From Hymenobacter sp. J193 (GTDB lineage: Bacteria; Bacteroidota; Bacteroidia; Cytophagales; Hymenobacteraceae), in the NCBI RefSeq assembly GCF_024700075.1, contig NZ_JAJONE010000001.1, forward strand, positions 2,570,001 to 2,634,000: a stretch of DNA of 64,000 nucleotides. The letters are read 5' to 3'. Positions 42,745 to 52,994 of the stretch are shown one piece after another; positions within the stretch are counted from its first letter, which is position 1, and the number at the start of each line of letters is the position of its first letter. The position numbers and the translations under genes were made by a program. A model generated the notes under the pieces. The model worked only from the letters and a program-made list of their open reading frames with translations. It was not told where the DNA came from and made no database searches.

Positions 42745-44601
42745 TTAAGCGGGGTTGCTGATGCGGTGGCGCAGGTAGGCGGCGGTTTCAGGGTCGGTGC
42801 AGTAGACGTAGCAGCCCTTCATGGCGCGGGTCATGAGGGTGCGGTAGGTGTTCTTGATGATGAGGTCGAGCTGGGCCTTTCCTGCCTCCGATTTTAGCAG
42901 CTCCTTCTTTTTCTGGACGGTTTTGTCGGCGCTGGCGCGGGCCAGGGCGTTGGTGACGACTTTGCCGTCGCGCACGAGCAGGTCGGGGCCGACGATGACG
43001 CCGATGTAGTCCAGCTCGAGGCCCTGGCTGGTGTGGATGCAGCCGATTTCGGTGACGGAGTCGGGCTTCATCATCCAGAGGCCGCCGTCGTCGGCCAGGT
43101 TCCACTTGTGCTTGAAGGTGGGACTCAGGTTGAAGTCGAAGGCCTTGGCGTCCTTCTTGCTGGCCCAGTCCCAGCAGTAGCCGGCCACCATGCGGGCACG
43201 GTTGCGCTCCTGGTTCTTTTCGTAGATGAGCTGCTGCAGCTCATCGGGGGTGTCGACGACCTGGAAGTCGTAGTCGGTGGCGTCGAGGGTGGGGTTGGCG
43301 GTTTCACGGATGTCGAGCACGTTGTCGAGCCAGGCCATGTAGGCGTCGGAGCCGTTGCAGCGAAACTGGGAGACGAGGTTGAGGACGTGGACTTCGGCGC
43401 CTTCCTGGTCGGCCCACTTGCGGATTTCGTCCTCGCTGCCCACGTCCTGGACAGCGATGCGCTGGTCCTCGTCGAGGAAGAACACGCTGAAGCGGCTGGA
43501 GCGGATGACTTCCAGGGGCTGGCTGAGGCCGAGGTTGCTGAACAGACCGGACTTCTCGTTGAGGCGGTGGGCTTCGTCGACGATGAGGGCGTCGAAAGTG
43601 TTTTCGGGCGTCTGGGTGAACACGCCGGAGCCGACGAACAGGGAGTCGAACACGGTGCGGCGCATGGAGCCGGTGAGCCGGCTTTTATACACGGCGCGGG
43701 GGGCCGAATTCTTGCTCACGTACTTGGCCACGAGGCCCTGCTTGGTGAGGTTGACCAACAGGTTAATGGCCACCACGGTTTTGCCGGTACCGGGGCCGCC
43801 GTGGACGATGAGCACGTGCTTTTTCTCGTCGCGGGACTTGGAGGCCAGCTTGCGGGCCGTTTCGTAGACCACCTTCTGCTCGTCGAGGAGGATGAACTCC
43901 TGGTTGCCCTTCATCATGGAGGCGAGGGAATCGGCGAGCTGCTTGGAGGGACGGATGCGGCCGCCGTCGATGCGGTACATGATACCCGACTTATCGCCGT
44001 GCCGGACGTGCTGGCGGATGAACTCGCGCAGCTTCAGGGCGTCACTCTTGAGGAAGAGCGGGGCTTTGGCAACGTAGTCGGCGTAGTGGCCGGTGGTGAG
44101 CACGCCGTTGTCGGGGTGGTTGTGGAGGTAGGCGCAGGGCAGCAGCTTGATGCCGTCGGTGTAAACCGTCTCGTTGAAGCCGTCGAGGTAGGCGGCGTAG
44201 GACCAGGCCTGGTAGGACGGGTGGTTGACTTCCTGCAGCCCTTTGCCCAAGTGGGTGGAGACGACGCCGTCCTTGTCGGTGGCGGTGGACTCGGACCACT
44301 GCTTGAGCTCGATGATGATGGCCTTGTCGGTGCCGTGCTCGTCCTGGCCGGTGAGTACGAAGTCGATACGCATGCCGGCGTGGGGCAGCTGGTACTCAAT
44401 GCTTACGCCGCTGTCGTCGGGAATCTGGGCGTCGCTGAGCACTTTGTCCATGTACATCATGGAGTTGCGCCAGGAGTTGATTTCGGGTTGGCCGGTTTTG
44501 CGGCCCAGCTTCTTCAGGACCAAGTCCTGGATGACCTCTTCAACGTTGTTATTGAGTACATCTTCCAGAAATTTAGATTTGGTTTTTTGGTAGACAATCA
44601 T
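42745..44601 (-). CDS. Nuclease-helicase, DUF2075 family (copy 2)
   Basis: This 618-residue protein has the same architecture as its neighbour: an N-terminal PD-(D/E)XK-like nuclease (RIDFVLTG...AIIIELKQWSES; D80, E98, K100), Walker A GGPGTGKT near residue 270, Walker B LIVDEAHRLNEK, GCIHTSQGLELDYIGVIVGPDLL and the final LMTRAMKGCYVYC. Similarity to copy 1 runs along the full length, yet the two differ in many residues, so the duplication is old or the two were acquired separately. It is the first gene of the minus-strand run after the AT-rich Septu-like pair. Confidence 0.82.
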   Translation of the reverse strand: MIVYQKTKSKFLEDVLNNNVEEVIQDLVLKKLGRKTGQPEINSWRNSMMYMDKVLSDAQIPDDSGVSIEYQLPHAGMRIDFVLTGQDEHGTDKAIIIELKQWSESTATDKDGVVSTHLGKGLQEVNHPSYQAWSYAAYLDGFNETVYTDGIKLLPCAYLHNHPDNGVLTTGHYADYVAKAPLFLKSDALKLREFIRQHVRHGDKSGIMYRIDGGRIRPSKQLADSLASMMKGNQEFILLDEQKVVYETARKLASKSRDEKKHVLIVHGGPGTGKTVVAINLLVNLTKQGLVAKYVSKNSAPRAVYKSRLTGSMRRTVFDSLFVGSGVFTQTPENTFDALIVDEAHRLNEKSGLFSNLGLSQPLEVIRSSRFSVFFLDEDQRIAVQDVGSEDEIRKWADQEGAEVHVLNLVSQFRCNGSDAYMAWLDNVLDIRETANPTLDATDYDFQVVDTPDELQQLIYEKNQERNRARMVAGYCWDWASKKDAKAFDFNLSPTFKHKWNLADDGGLWMMKPDSVTEIGCIHTSQGLELDYIGVIVGPDLLVRDGKVVTNALARASADKTVQKKKELLKSEAGKAQLDLIIKNTYRTLMTRAMKGCYVYCTDPETAAYLRHRISNPA

Positions 44602-44651
44602 ACGATGAAATTGATCTGGTTCATGTTAGCACTAAACAAACTATCACACTT

Positions 44652-45338
44652 TCAAGAAATGTGATTGCCAGATGTTATCAACTCTGCTCTACGTTGAGCC
44701 GAGTTTGATAGAGTTGAATTGATTTTTTTGGCTTTGTATAAAGAACCCCTAAGCAAAGATTGTACACTGCCAGCGAGTTCAAACATCGATATGGTATTGA
44801 CTGCTTTGATTGATTGTGCTTTTGTTATTGAGTCTATCTTTGGCTTTATCACAACTTTAGTATTAGTGAATAGAAAATCAATATGGTCATCAATGTTATC
44901 GAAATACGGATGAATAATATTGAATTCACATTTGCTATAATCATAATCATGTTTATTTATTGTATTAATAACGCCTTTCTTATCAAATCCATTGCAATAA
45001 CTGCAGGCAAGCGCTATATTATACCTTTCAAATACAAACTCAGGATAATTAGCCTTATCTGCAATATGCTCTCGCTGTGATGTTCCTACTATTTTAAAAT
45101 GCAAGCCACAATATATACAGTTATTGCCTTGTATTGTTTTAAGTCTCTTTTTTATGGCGCTTTTGATATTGTCACGTATTCCAACTGCGCCTCTTTTTAA
45201 TGTTCCATTTTTTTTCAAATCAGCAAGGCTTCCATCCCAAGCGTCATTATAATTTTTAGGAATGAGGGCAATAAAGTCTTCCTCACTTTTGGTGAACCGA
45301 ATGGCCCTTTTTAATTGACGAAATCTGATAATTTTCAT
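44652..45338 (-). CDS. HNH nuclease of a Septu-like pair (PtuB-like)
   Basis: This 228-residue protein has an HNH domain with CIYC (74-77), REHIADKANYP with His91, and the second cysteine pair CSYCNG (112-115). This matches PtuB-type and retron-associated HNH proteins that act with an ABC-type ATPase. Its start directly follows the stop of the ATPase gene (45339) with no spacer, so the two are coupled. The base composition is markedly AT-rich relative to the neighbouring genes, indicating recent acquisition. The C-terminal part is basic and lacks known motifs. Confidence 0.8.
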   Translation of the reverse strand: MKIIRFRQLKRAIRFTKSEEDFIALIPKNYNDAWDGSLADLKKNGTLKRGAVGIRDNIKSAIKKRLKTIQGNNCIYCGLHFKIVGTSQREHIADKANYPEFVFERYNIALACSYCNGFDKKGVINTINKHDYDYSKCEFNIIHPYFDNIDDHIDFLFTNTKVVIKPKIDSITKAQSIKAVNTISMFELAGSVQSLLRGSLYKAKKINSTLSNSAQRRAELITSGNHIS

Positions 45339-46862
45339 CTACTGCAAACTTGAAATGTATTCCTTGGCTTCTTCAATAAGCACAAAAAGGGGGTCAGTCG
45401 ATGTCAGCTTGAAACTCTCAAACTTCTCAATCAGCAAATGGATTTGTGCCCTATCTGTGCTTTCATTTTCAAGCAGTGATAACAGTTGCTTTACGTCCAT
45501 TTCAAAGTAGTAGTTTCTCGTTGTAGCAACACCGAATATGTTATAAAGAATATTTTCAGCAGACCAGCCGTAGACAGACGGAAGTATTTTGGGTCTTACT
45601 CTTTCATTGTCGCCCATTGATAGCGAAAGAATTGCAGATGAATTAGGAGTCAAACCTGAAGCAAGAAAGTGAGAATGAGTTGCAATTATAAAATGACAAT
45701 CTCCTGATTTTTTAAATATTTTATTTATCAAATCCATGTATTTAATTTGCCAATTTGGATGCAAACTCAGTTCTGGCTCATCAATAAGGACTAAGGAATT
45801 TTCCTTAACAGCAGAAGCTAATGATAATAGTGAAGTTAAAATATGAATCTCTCCAGAGCTCAAAGATTTTAATTCTAACTTCTTGCTAAATAGGGTATTC
45901 CTGTCAATCTTATAAATAAATGTCGTTTCATAATTTATAAGATTATATTTCCTGAGAAGTGAAATGTGTTTATATGCACCCACAATTTCACTGTTATCAT
46001 ACTCCTCTGTAAATGCAATGTTTATGGAAAACTTCCTGTCATTTTTATATGATTTACTAATTGCATTGATTGCGTCAGCAATTCTTTGTAAGATACTTTC
46101 ATCGTTTATAATGCTTATATTTTTTACCGCATTATACGAAAAGCTAGATCGGGACATTGTTATTCTTTCCGTGTTTCTCAAGCTTTCTACAGTTTGAAAT
46201 TCGCTAAACAATTGCTTGTGTTTTCTTACATCGTATGTTATTGTAATGGCAGGGTTGAATTTCAAAAATTTAAACACATTTTCTATATCCTTATTAAAGC
46301 CCTCTACTGAAATAGCCTCAGTAATTAGGTCCAATGCTTTGTTAATATTTGCCGATGAAAACGCATAATTGTTTTGGGTCTTAATACCTAAATAATTATA
46401 AAAATCAGGTTTGTATTTTTCGCTATATCTATTCATTCTACTAGGGCCATCGTTATTCATTATAAATTTTTCGTGCAAAGTATATGCAGCAGCAATGCAG
46501 CTATCAGGCAATTCTATTTTACTAATATCATAAAATTCATCATTCATCAATACTTCGTGTTTATATGTATCAAAGTTTATCAAATATTTATTATTTCCAA
46601 TGTGATATTGAACTTCATACGCAAATGTTGCAATTAGCTTTGTGTGTAAGTTCGAGTTATACTTTATATTATTTAAATCGTTAAATATATCTACTATTGA
46701 TCTCAATAAACGACTTTTTCCAGTCCCGTTCGAGCCAATGATTATTGTTGTGTAAGCTTGTTTTGAGTGAATATTCTCTTCAAGAGAAAAATTATAAAAT
46801 TGCCGTTCAAACTCTTCTGAGTCTTTGAACAGAATGTATTCCAACCTAAATGCCTTTGTCAT
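45339..46862 (-). CDS. AAA/ABC-type ATPase of a Septu-like pair (PtuA-like)
   Basis: This 507-residue ATPase has Walker A GSNGTGKS at 43-50, the ABC-like signature LSSGEIHILTSLLS (about 340-353) and Walker B LVLIDEPELSLHPNWQ, followed by IIATHSHFLAS with the switch histidine. This is the layout of OLD-like and PtuA-type defence ATPases without a coiled-coil SMC arm. It is translated just before the HNH gene. In Septu, the PtuA/PtuB complex restricts phage DNA. Composition is AT-rich as in the HNH gene. It lies 18 bases before the methyltransferase gene's end. Confidence 0.83.
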   Translation of the reverse strand: MTKAFRLEYILFKDSEEFERQFYNFSLEENIHSKQAYTTIIIGSNGTGKSRLLRSIVDIFNDLNNIKYNSNLHTKLIATFAYEVQYHIGNNKYLINFDTYKHEVLMNDEFYDISKIELPDSCIAAAYTLHEKFIMNNDGPSRMNRYSEKYKPDFYNYLGIKTQNNYAFSSANINKALDLITEAISVEGFNKDIENVFKFLKFNPAITITYDVRKHKQLFSEFQTVESLRNTERITMSRSSFSYNAVKNISIINDESILQRIADAINAISKSYKNDRKFSINIAFTEEYDNSEIVGAYKHISLLRKYNLINYETTFIYKIDRNTLFSKKLELKSLSSGEIHILTSLLSLASAVKENSLVLIDEPELSLHPNWQIKYMDLINKIFKKSGDCHFIIATHSHFLASGLTPNSSAILSLSMGDNERVRPKILPSVYGWSAENILYNIFGVATTRNYYFEMDVKQLLSLLENESTDRAQIHLLIEKFESFKLTSTDPLFVLIEEAKEYISSLQ

Positions 46863-46880
46863 TATTCTAACCTTTCTTTT

Positions 46881-49466
46881 TTAGACCTTCACCACTTGCG
46901 TGGATTCTTCGCCGAACTGGCTGATGACGCGGACGGCGATTTGCTGGCCTTTACGGGTGAGTTTGATAGGGCGGGACTGGAAGCCGTAGAGCTCGTCGAA
47001 GGCTTCTTCGTTCAGCTCGATGCGGAGGGTGTGCTCGGCCCTCTTTTTGGTGCTGAGCTTGGCCAGGTCGGAGAGGCCGCGTTTCCATTTGCTGAACTCG
47101 TCCTGGTCGCCGCCGCAGAAGAAGACCTGCTGGACGACGAAGTTAGAGCCGTCATAGTCGTCGTCGACCATCCAGTAGGCAATGTCGTTGATGTTGCGGG
47201 CTTTTACTTCGTCGCGGATGGGGTCGTAGAGGTCCATGCCGCGGACTTCGACGCGGACTTCCTGGCCGGGCTGGGGCTTGGCGACTTTATGGCCGGTGGC
47301 GTCGATGAGGGCAATGTCGGGCTCACCGATGGTGACGAAGGAGGCAGCTTTTTTATCGTTTTTAATGAGGCCTGCCTGCATGAGGTCGTCGTGCATGCGG
47401 ACGATGTCGACGCGGAAGGCGCCCATGCTGGTGGACTGCTGGCCACCCTGGACATCGGTATCGAACTGGAAGCCGAGGATGACGAGCCAGTCGGCATCAC
47501 CGCGCTGGCGGCACTCCTTGATGGCGCCGTTGAGGGCCTGGCGGCTGACGGCACCGAACTTGGGACCGATGTGGAGGTAGGCCTTCTTCTCGCCGCCTTC
47601 GGCCTCGTAGAAGCCCTCAGCGTGGAGGTAGCCACTGGAGGCAATGGCCTCGACGCGGCGGAAGACGGCCCGCTCGGTGGCGTCGCCGTTCTTGATGCCG
47701 GCGGAGCGGAGGTGGTCGTAGATGCGCTCCTCGAACCGGTCCTCGGAATCCGTAGCGGCGGCGGCCGTGTTAGCCGCGGCTGGCGCTATTGGATCAAGAC
47801 CTTGGAGGGTTTCAACAGTGAAGGGACCAGCTACGCGGACTTTCGACTTATCTATTTCGGGCTGGTCGTAAAGAGTAATCGAGTCAGAAGGTTCATTATT
47901 TGCTATGCTACCAAGCGTAACATGAGGTACTGACTTATAAATAAACCCATGCCTAATATCAGATTCACTGGCTCGACGATAAGCTGGGAGCACAGCAGTC
48001 ATTAATCTAGCCTTTGTAATATTTATAGCAATGCGTGAAGTGTCTATTGTGACCCAACGACGCCCCCATTGTTCAGCTACATACGCAGTTGTTCCCGAAC
48101 CACATGTTGGATCTATTACCAAATCTCCTGGCTCGGTAGTCATTATTATACACCTTTGTATAGCTTTTTCAGTCGTTTGGACTACATACCTTTTATCTGA
48201 TGCTCCCTGTGTGTCTGTCCAAACGTTTGATAATTCTTGAACTGGATAATCGTCATGAAAGAATATATATGCTGGAACTTTTCCAGAAGCGTGTATTCTA
48301 TTTTTCTTGATTAAAACTTCTATGCCTTTAGGATTTGTTTTCCAGCTTTTTCCACTAGATGGAAAGAACTTTTTCCCATTGAATTCAAATTCAAAGACAC
48401 AGCTCTCTGTTCGACCTGCCGAAACCAAATCTGTTAGTCTGTAAGCTCTTGCTCCTTTAGGTATTTTTTTAGCGTCAAGTTTTTCCTCTACTGTCATTTT
48501 CCTTCGTGACCCGTCCGCTAGTTCTAGATTTTGAAATTGACTATCATCGCCAGACTGCCTATCAACATATATTTTGTTAAATTTCATCACATCTATCTTC
48601 TTAGCATACCACACTATGTAATCATGAGTGTTGGCAAGGTATTTTACACCTAGAGGAATTTTAGTCCTGAAAGTAATTACACTTACAAAATTCTCACTAC
48701 CAAATACCTCATCCATCAGATTGCGCACGAGGTGCACGTTCTCGTCCGAAATCTGCACAAAGCATGACCCGCTCTCAGTCATTAGCTCCTTGGCCAATAG
48801 CAGCCGCTCACGGAGATAGGTAAGGTAGCTGTGGATACCTAGCTCCCATGTATCGCGGAAGGCTTTGATCTGCTCAGGTTCCCCACTAAGGGACTCGTCT
48901 CGACCATCCTTCACATCCCGGTTGTTGAGCCGCATCTGCCAGTTGGAACCGTACTTGATACCGTAAGGCGGATCGAAGTAGACGCACTGCACGGTACCGG
49001 CCATGCCTTCCCGCTCCAGCAGGGAAGCCATGACCAGCTCGGAGTCGCCCTGGATGAGGCGGTTGGTCCACCCATCGGGCGGATGCTGGTAGTACTCGCT
49101 GGTTTTGTTGAGCTCGTCGCGTTCCAGGGCGTTGCCGAAGAGGTCGTTGAGGCTGAGCTGGCCCGAGGCGGGCGCGGCGGTGCGGTAGAGCCCTTTGATG
49201 AGGTTCTCGGGCACGATGTGCTCGTGGCGGTAGAGGGAGCGGATATCGATAGAGAGGCGCTCCTGGCGGCCGTCCTTGCCATATTTGTTGAGCCAGAACA
49301 GCTCGGGGTCCTGGCCCCGGGTGGTGACGGGGTTGAGGGGCAGGTCGGTCTGCTGGTTGGGCTGGACCTTGGCATTGCCCTTCTCGTAGCCGGCTTCTTC
49401 CTGGGAGGGAATGTGGGCGCGGGTATCGGAGTGGGTGGTGGAGCGGATGAATAGATTGTCGGACAT
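46881..49466 (-). CDS. Type III-like DNA methyltransferase (Mod)
   Basis: This 861-residue protein is a DNA adenine or cytosine-N4 methyltransferase of the beta order: DPPY (165-168) precedes the AdoMet-binding [17 protein letters not shown]. The N-terminus ([21 protein letters not shown]) is typical of site-specific methyltransferases that pair with type III-like restriction helicases. The C-terminal 300 residues (after about 540) are a separate domain. The middle, roughly 48740 down to 47830, is clearly AT-rich, while both flanks are GC-rich; it covers the predicted target-recognition region. The ATG at 49466 is preferred. The helicase gene lies upstream across a short GC-rich hairpin region. 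Confidence 0.87.
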   Translation of the reverse strand: MSDNLFIRSTTHSDTRAHIPSQEEAGYEKGNAKVQPNQQTDLPLNPVTTRGQDPELFWLNKYGKDGRQERLSIDIRSLYRHEHIVPENLIKGLYRTAAPASGQLSLNDLFGNALERDELNKTSEYYQHPPDGWTNRLIQGDSELVMASLLEREGMAGTVQCVYFDPPYGIKYGSNWQMRLNNRDVKDGRDESLSGEPEQIKAFRDTWELGIHSYLTYLRERLLLAKELMTESGSCFVQISDENVHLVRNLMDEVFGSENFVSVITFRTKIPLGVKYLANTHDYIVWYAKKIDVMKFNKIYVDRQSGDDSQFQNLELADGSRRKMTVEEKLDAKKIPKGARAYRLTDLVSAGRTESCVFEFEFNGKKFFPSSGKSWKTNPKGIEVLIKKNRIHASGKVPAYIFFHDDYPVQELSNVWTDTQGASDKRYVVQTTEKAIQRCIIMTTEPGDLVIDPTCGSGTTAYVAEQWGRRWVTIDTSRIAINITKARLMTAVLPAYRRASESDIRHGFIYKSVPHVTLGSIANNEPSDSITLYDQPEIDKSKVRVAGPFTVETLQGLDPIAPAAANTAAAATDSEDRFEERIYDHLRSAGIKNGDATERAVFRRVEAIASSGYLHAEGFYEAEGGEKKAYLHIGPKFGAVSRQALNGAIKECRQRGDADWLVILGFQFDTDVQGGQQSTSMGAFRVDIVRMHDDLMQAGLIKNDKKAASFVTIGEPDIALIDATGHKVAKPQPGQEVRVEVRGMDLYDPIRDEVKARNINDIAYWMVDDDYDGSNFVVQQVFFCGGDQDEFSKWKRGLSDLAKLSTKKRAEHTLRIELNEEAFDELYGFQSRPIKLTRKGQQIAVRVISQFGEESTQVVKV

Positions 49467-49478
49467 GGTAGGTTGCCT

Positions 49479-49510
49479 CACCCCCCCGGCCCCCTCTCCG
49501 GGGGGTGAGG
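49479..49510. repeat. GC-rich palindromic spacer
   Basis: TCACCCCCC (49479 onward) and GGGGGGTGA form an inverted pair around CGGCCCCCTCTC. The GC-rich style, with runs of C and G, is that of widespread intergenic repeats in this group. It lies between res and mod. Confidence 0.5.
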
Positions 49511-49590
49511 GGGAGCCTGACGACTCGCGGCTGGGAGCCGCGACGTAGGCTGGGACGGGGGGATGGTGATAGTGAACTGGGAGGAATGGA

Positions 49591-52500
49591 TTAGCTGACG
49601 GGTTGGGCGACGACGGGGACCGGGTTGGCCGCGTACTGGACTTCCAGGTCCTGGAGGAAGGCCTGGAGCTGGGGGCGGATGTTGCGGATGTCGTTGGCGA
49701 TTTCGAGGAAGTGCCAGGGGTCGAGGCCGAGCTGGGGGGCGACGTTGTTGACGGCCGGGAGCCAGCGCTCGGTGACGTACCAGCGCTTGTCGGTTTTGGC
49801 TTCGGCCATGCCGCTGATTTCGAGGACGACGTTGACCCGCTGGCCGGTGGAGAGGCGGCAGCGCACGATGAAGTCGGGGAAGTAGCGGCGTTCCTTGGCC
49901 TGGCTGACGTAGGGGATGCTGAAGCCCAGGAAGTCGTTTTTGACGTAGGCTTCCACCTCGGTCATCTCCTCCAGTCGTTCGAGCTCCTTGGCGGCAATGC
50001 CTTCCCACTCGCTGTCCATGACCACGTAGTTGACGTGGCTTTTGGTGGTGGGGTACACTTCGCGGCTGGTGGCGCCGCGCACCCGGGAGGTGGTGCCCAC
50101 CTTGTCGTTATAGTGGGAGAAGACGGGGCGGATCTGGTCGGTGGAGCGGGGCTCGGTCCAGATGCCGCGGCCGATGTGCTCGACGACGGCCTTGTCGTCG
50201 TAGAAGAAGATCATGCCGGGGAAGGCGCCGCCGAGGTAGCTGACGCGGGTGCGGAGCCACTCGCCGACGGCCTGGCGCACGGGGCCGAACCAGTAGGTAC
50301 GGGGCTTGCTGTTGGAATCGGCGAGCTTGTCGGAGAGGAGCAGCTTGGCATAGTAGTACTCGAGCTGCTGGAGGCGCACCTGGCGGACGTTGTCGAGGTT
50401 GAGCTCCTGCTCGTGCTCGGAGAAGGCCGAACTCATGCGGGTGCGGGTGGGCAGCTTGTGGCCCTCGATGATGAAGGGCTCGACGGCCGAAAAGTCAACG
50501 CGCAGCACGTCGCCGCCGGTTTCGAGGCGGTAGCCCTCCACCATGGGGAAGAGAATCTCCAGCTCGGCCCGGCGGTCGGGCAGCGCGTGCACCTGGGTGA
50601 GGGGCTTGGGCGGCTCGGGGGGCGTGATGGCGCCTTTGCGGAACAGCTTGAACGGCACGCCGATGATGTGGGCGTACTCGGGCGGGAACTTGTATTCGAC
50701 GATGCGGCGCTTGTCTTTGGTGGGCTGGCCCTCCTTGTCGTAGCCGACGAGGTTGTAGGACTGGCGGCGCAGGGCGCGGCCGGCTACCTGCTCGCAGAGC
50801 AGCTGGGAGCCGAAAGCACGCAGGCCCATGATGTGGGTGACGGTGTTGGCGTCCCAGCCCTCGGTGAGCATGCTCACGCTGACTACGCACCGGACGTGGG
50901 AGCCCAGGGAACCGGTTTTGCCGACGGTGTTGACTACTTCGCGCAGCAGGTCGCCGTCGGTGAGGTTTTCGACGGAGCGGCCGGGGTGCATGATGCGGTA
51001 GTCCTGCTTGAAGCGCTCAATCTCGGGGCCGAACACGCGCTTAAACTGCTCGTCGACCTGGTCGGAGTTGTCGAGGGCGCTGGAGTCGATGATGAGGGTG
51101 GGCGGCTTCTGGCGGGGCAGGCGGGTGTGGCGGTCGAAGTTGGTGAGCAGCTCGAACTGGCCCGGCATGATGAGCGGCTCGCCGTCGGCCGTGGCGGTTT
51201 CGTAGCCGGCAATGTACTTGAACACCTCGGAGGAGACGTTGGTGTTGTTGCAGACCAGGATGAGCACCGGGGGCGTGGAGAAGAGGCCGCCGAGACGGTG
51301 GAATTCCTTTTCGTAGTGCTCGTAGAACTGGTGGAGGGCCGTTTTGACCAGGGTGGGCAGCTCGGGCTTGCCTTCCAGCTTCTGGGTGCGGGAGCCGCGC
51401 TTGGGCAGCTCGTGCTTGACGTGGGCGTAGATGTCGCGCAGCTTGGCTTCCTGCAGGTCCTGGGTGTCGTCGCCTTCGGGCAGGTAGGGAATCTTGACGA
51501 GGCCGCTCTCGATGGCCTCAATGAGGCCGAAGTCGGAGCAGACCCAGCTGAAGAGGCTGTAGGGTGTGTAGCCCGAGCCGCTGAGGTAATAGGGCGTGGC
51601 GGACAGGTCGTAGACCTGCTGAAGCTTGAAGCGGCGGCCGATTTCGACGAGGCCGCGGTACCAGACGGCAGCCCGCTCGTTTTCCTCTTTGATGTCGGTG
51701 CCGTCTTCCGCCTTGGCGGCTTTCTTGGCCTTGGGCAGGTAGCAGTGGTGGGCTTCGTCGTTGAGCACGAGCAGGCGGCTGCCGGCGCGGAAGGAGCCGA
51801 GCAGGCGGCGGATGACCTGGCCGAAGTCTTCCTTGGCTTCGACCTTGAGGCCGGTGACGGGGTCTTTTTTGCCGTCGAAGGGGCTGCGCTTGTTGCCCTG
51901 GAGCTGCTTGGGCTCAAAGGCGTGGTAGTTGGTGAGGACGAGGCGGGCGTTGAGGCCGGCGAGGCGCTGGTGCAGGTGGGGCGGCACGAGGCCGCGCTGG
52001 CGGTAGTAGTCCTTGGCGTCGGTGGCGGTGTGGGCCTGGGTGTCAACGTAGAGCACCCCGAGCCGGTCGCGGATGGTGACGCCGGGGGTGACGAAAAGGA
52101 AGTAGTCGGCGAAGCGGGTGTCCTGGCGGTACTCCTGGCGGTTGAAGTAGTGGTAGAGCGTGAGCATGGCCATGACGACCGTCTTGCCGGTGCCGGTGGC
52201 CATCTTGAAGGCCAGGCGGGGCAGGTTGAAGTCGGCATCGTCGCTGACCTGCCAGGCGGCAGCCAGCTCGGCCAGGATGCTGGTGCCGCGGTTCTCGGCG
52301 CGGGCGGGGGCTACCTCGTTGAGCCAGACGGCCGTTTCGAGGGCCTCACGCTGGGCGAAGAACAGGCGCTGGGTAACAAGGCGCTCCTTGTTCTCGAACC
52401 AGAACAAAAGCAGCTCGCGGGTGACGCGAGTGGTGTTGGGGTAGCCGTCGGCACGCCACTGGCCGACTTCCTTGCGGAGACGGTTGATGAGGTGGTCCTG

Positions 52501-52719
52501 GACGGCGGGCAGGTCGGCGACGTCGTAGAGCTCCTTCTGCTTGCCGACCTTTTTGGGCAGCACCTGGGCGTCGGGGGAGTAGGGGCGGCGGCCAGACTTG
52601 ATGACGCTGTAGTCGAGGCTGCCGTCGGGCGCCATCTGGTAGGCTTTGCGGGGCTCGTCGTAGGGGTTGTTGAGGATGGGGTTATCGGCGGGTGGGGTAG
52701 CGGAGGATTCGACGGACAT
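49591..52719 (-). CDS. Type III-like restriction helicase (Res)
   Basis: This 1042-residue protein is a DEAD/DEAH-type DNA helicase with restriction-subunit layout. Walker A is MATGTGKT (173-180), the DEAH-type box is [10 protein letters not shown], and motif V/VI are [20 protein letters not shown] and [10 protein letters not shown]. The C-terminal domain is nuclease-like: [10 protein letters not shown]...[17 protein letters not shown], where the PD-(D/E)XK core would have E-x-K. Here the lysine position reads S (LEIS), so a key catalytic residue appears to be missing or shifted. It is paired with the Mod gene just downstream, 124 bases away. Confidence 0.85.
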   Translation of the reverse strand: MSVESSATPPADNPILNNPYDEPRKAYQMAPDGSLDYSVIKSGRRPYSPDAQVLPKKVGKQKELYDVADLPAVQDHLINRLRKEVGQWRADGYPNTTRVTRELLLFWFENKERLVTQRLFFAQREALETAVWLNEVAPARAENRGTSILAELAAAWQVSDDADFNLPRLAFKMATGTGKTVVMAMLTLYHYFNRQEYRQDTRFADYFLFVTPGVTIRDRLGVLYVDTQAHTATDAKDYYRQRGLVPPHLHQRLAGLNARLVLTNYHAFEPKQLQGNKRSPFDGKKDPVTGLKVEAKEDFGQVIRRLLGSFRAGSRLLVLNDEAHHCYLPKAKKAAKAEDGTDIKEENERAAVWYRGLVEIGRRFKLQQVYDLSATPYYLSGSGYTPYSLFSWVCSDFGLIEAIESGLVKIPYLPEGDDTQDLQEAKLRDIYAHVKHELPKRGSRTQKLEGKPELPTLVKTALHQFYEHYEKEFHRLGGLFSTPPVLILVCNNTNVSSEVFKYIAGYETATADGEPLIMPGQFELLTNFDRHTRLPRQKPPTLIIDSSALDNSDQVDEQFKRVFGPEIERFKQDYRIMHPGRSVENLTDGDLLREVVNTVGKTGSLGSHVRCVVSVSMLTEGWDANTVTHIMGLRAFGSQLLCEQVAGRALRRQSYNLVGYDKEGQPTKDKRRIVEYKFPPEYAHIIGVPFKLFRKGAITPPEPPKPLTQVHALPDRRAELEILFPMVEGYRLETGGDVLRVDFSAVEPFIIEGHKLPTRTRMSSAFSEHEQELNLDNVRQVRLQQLEYYYAKLLLSDKLADSNSKPRTYWFGPVRQAVGEWLRTRVSYLGGAFPGMIFFYDDKAVVEHIGRGIWTEPRSTDQIRPVFSHYNDKVGTTSRVRGATSREVYPTTKSHVNYVVMDSEWEGIAAKELERLEEMTEVEAYVKNDFLGFSIPYVSQAKERRYFPDFIVRCRLSTGQRVNVVLEISGMAEAKTDKRWYVTERWLPAVNNVAPQLGLDPWHFLEIANDIRNIRPQLQAFLQDLEVQYAANPVPVVAQPVS

Positions 52720-52994
52720 AGGGAAGCATAGCGAAAAAGGGGTAGTAAGGTAGCAGATCGGGCCCTACAGGGCAAGCCAGTACAGGCACAAACTGTACAA
52801 TTTTCATATAGCCTGCATTATATGCTTTCTAATTTCGTGGGGATTAAGTCTGTTTCATGAATGTAGTGCGACGATTGGAAATTTGTACTATGTTGTGCGA
52901 ACTAGTAGATTGGCTATTGCATAGCTAATAGGTAATTTAACATTCGTTCTTACCGCGTAAGCGCAAGCATACTTTCTTTTTAGAGTCTTACTTT
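52720..52994. promoter_or_regulatory. Promoter region of the three-gene operon
   Basis: An AT-rich spacer between the res gene and the divergent 1579-residue gene. It contains TATGTTGTGCGAAC (52889-52902) followed by TAGTAGATTG, a pair also found in the umuD upstream region. Both promoters are expected here. Confidence 0.45.

Noticed and set aside
43033..44664. Long plus-strand frame opposite the second nuclease-helicase
   Set aside because: Composition dominated by Val, Gly, Leu and Ala; the minus strand carries clear Walker and nuclease motifs.
46881..52719. BREX or DISARM system around the methyltransferase and helicase
   Set aside because: No PglZ, BrxL, BrxA or DrmABC-like genes were seen; the pair fits a type III-like restriction system.
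49603..52731. Open frame of about 1042 codons on the plus strand opposite the restriction helicase
   Set aside because: It mirrors the helicase gene, is full of Val, Leu, Gly and Ala repeats without domains, and arises from GC-rich codon use on the other strand.
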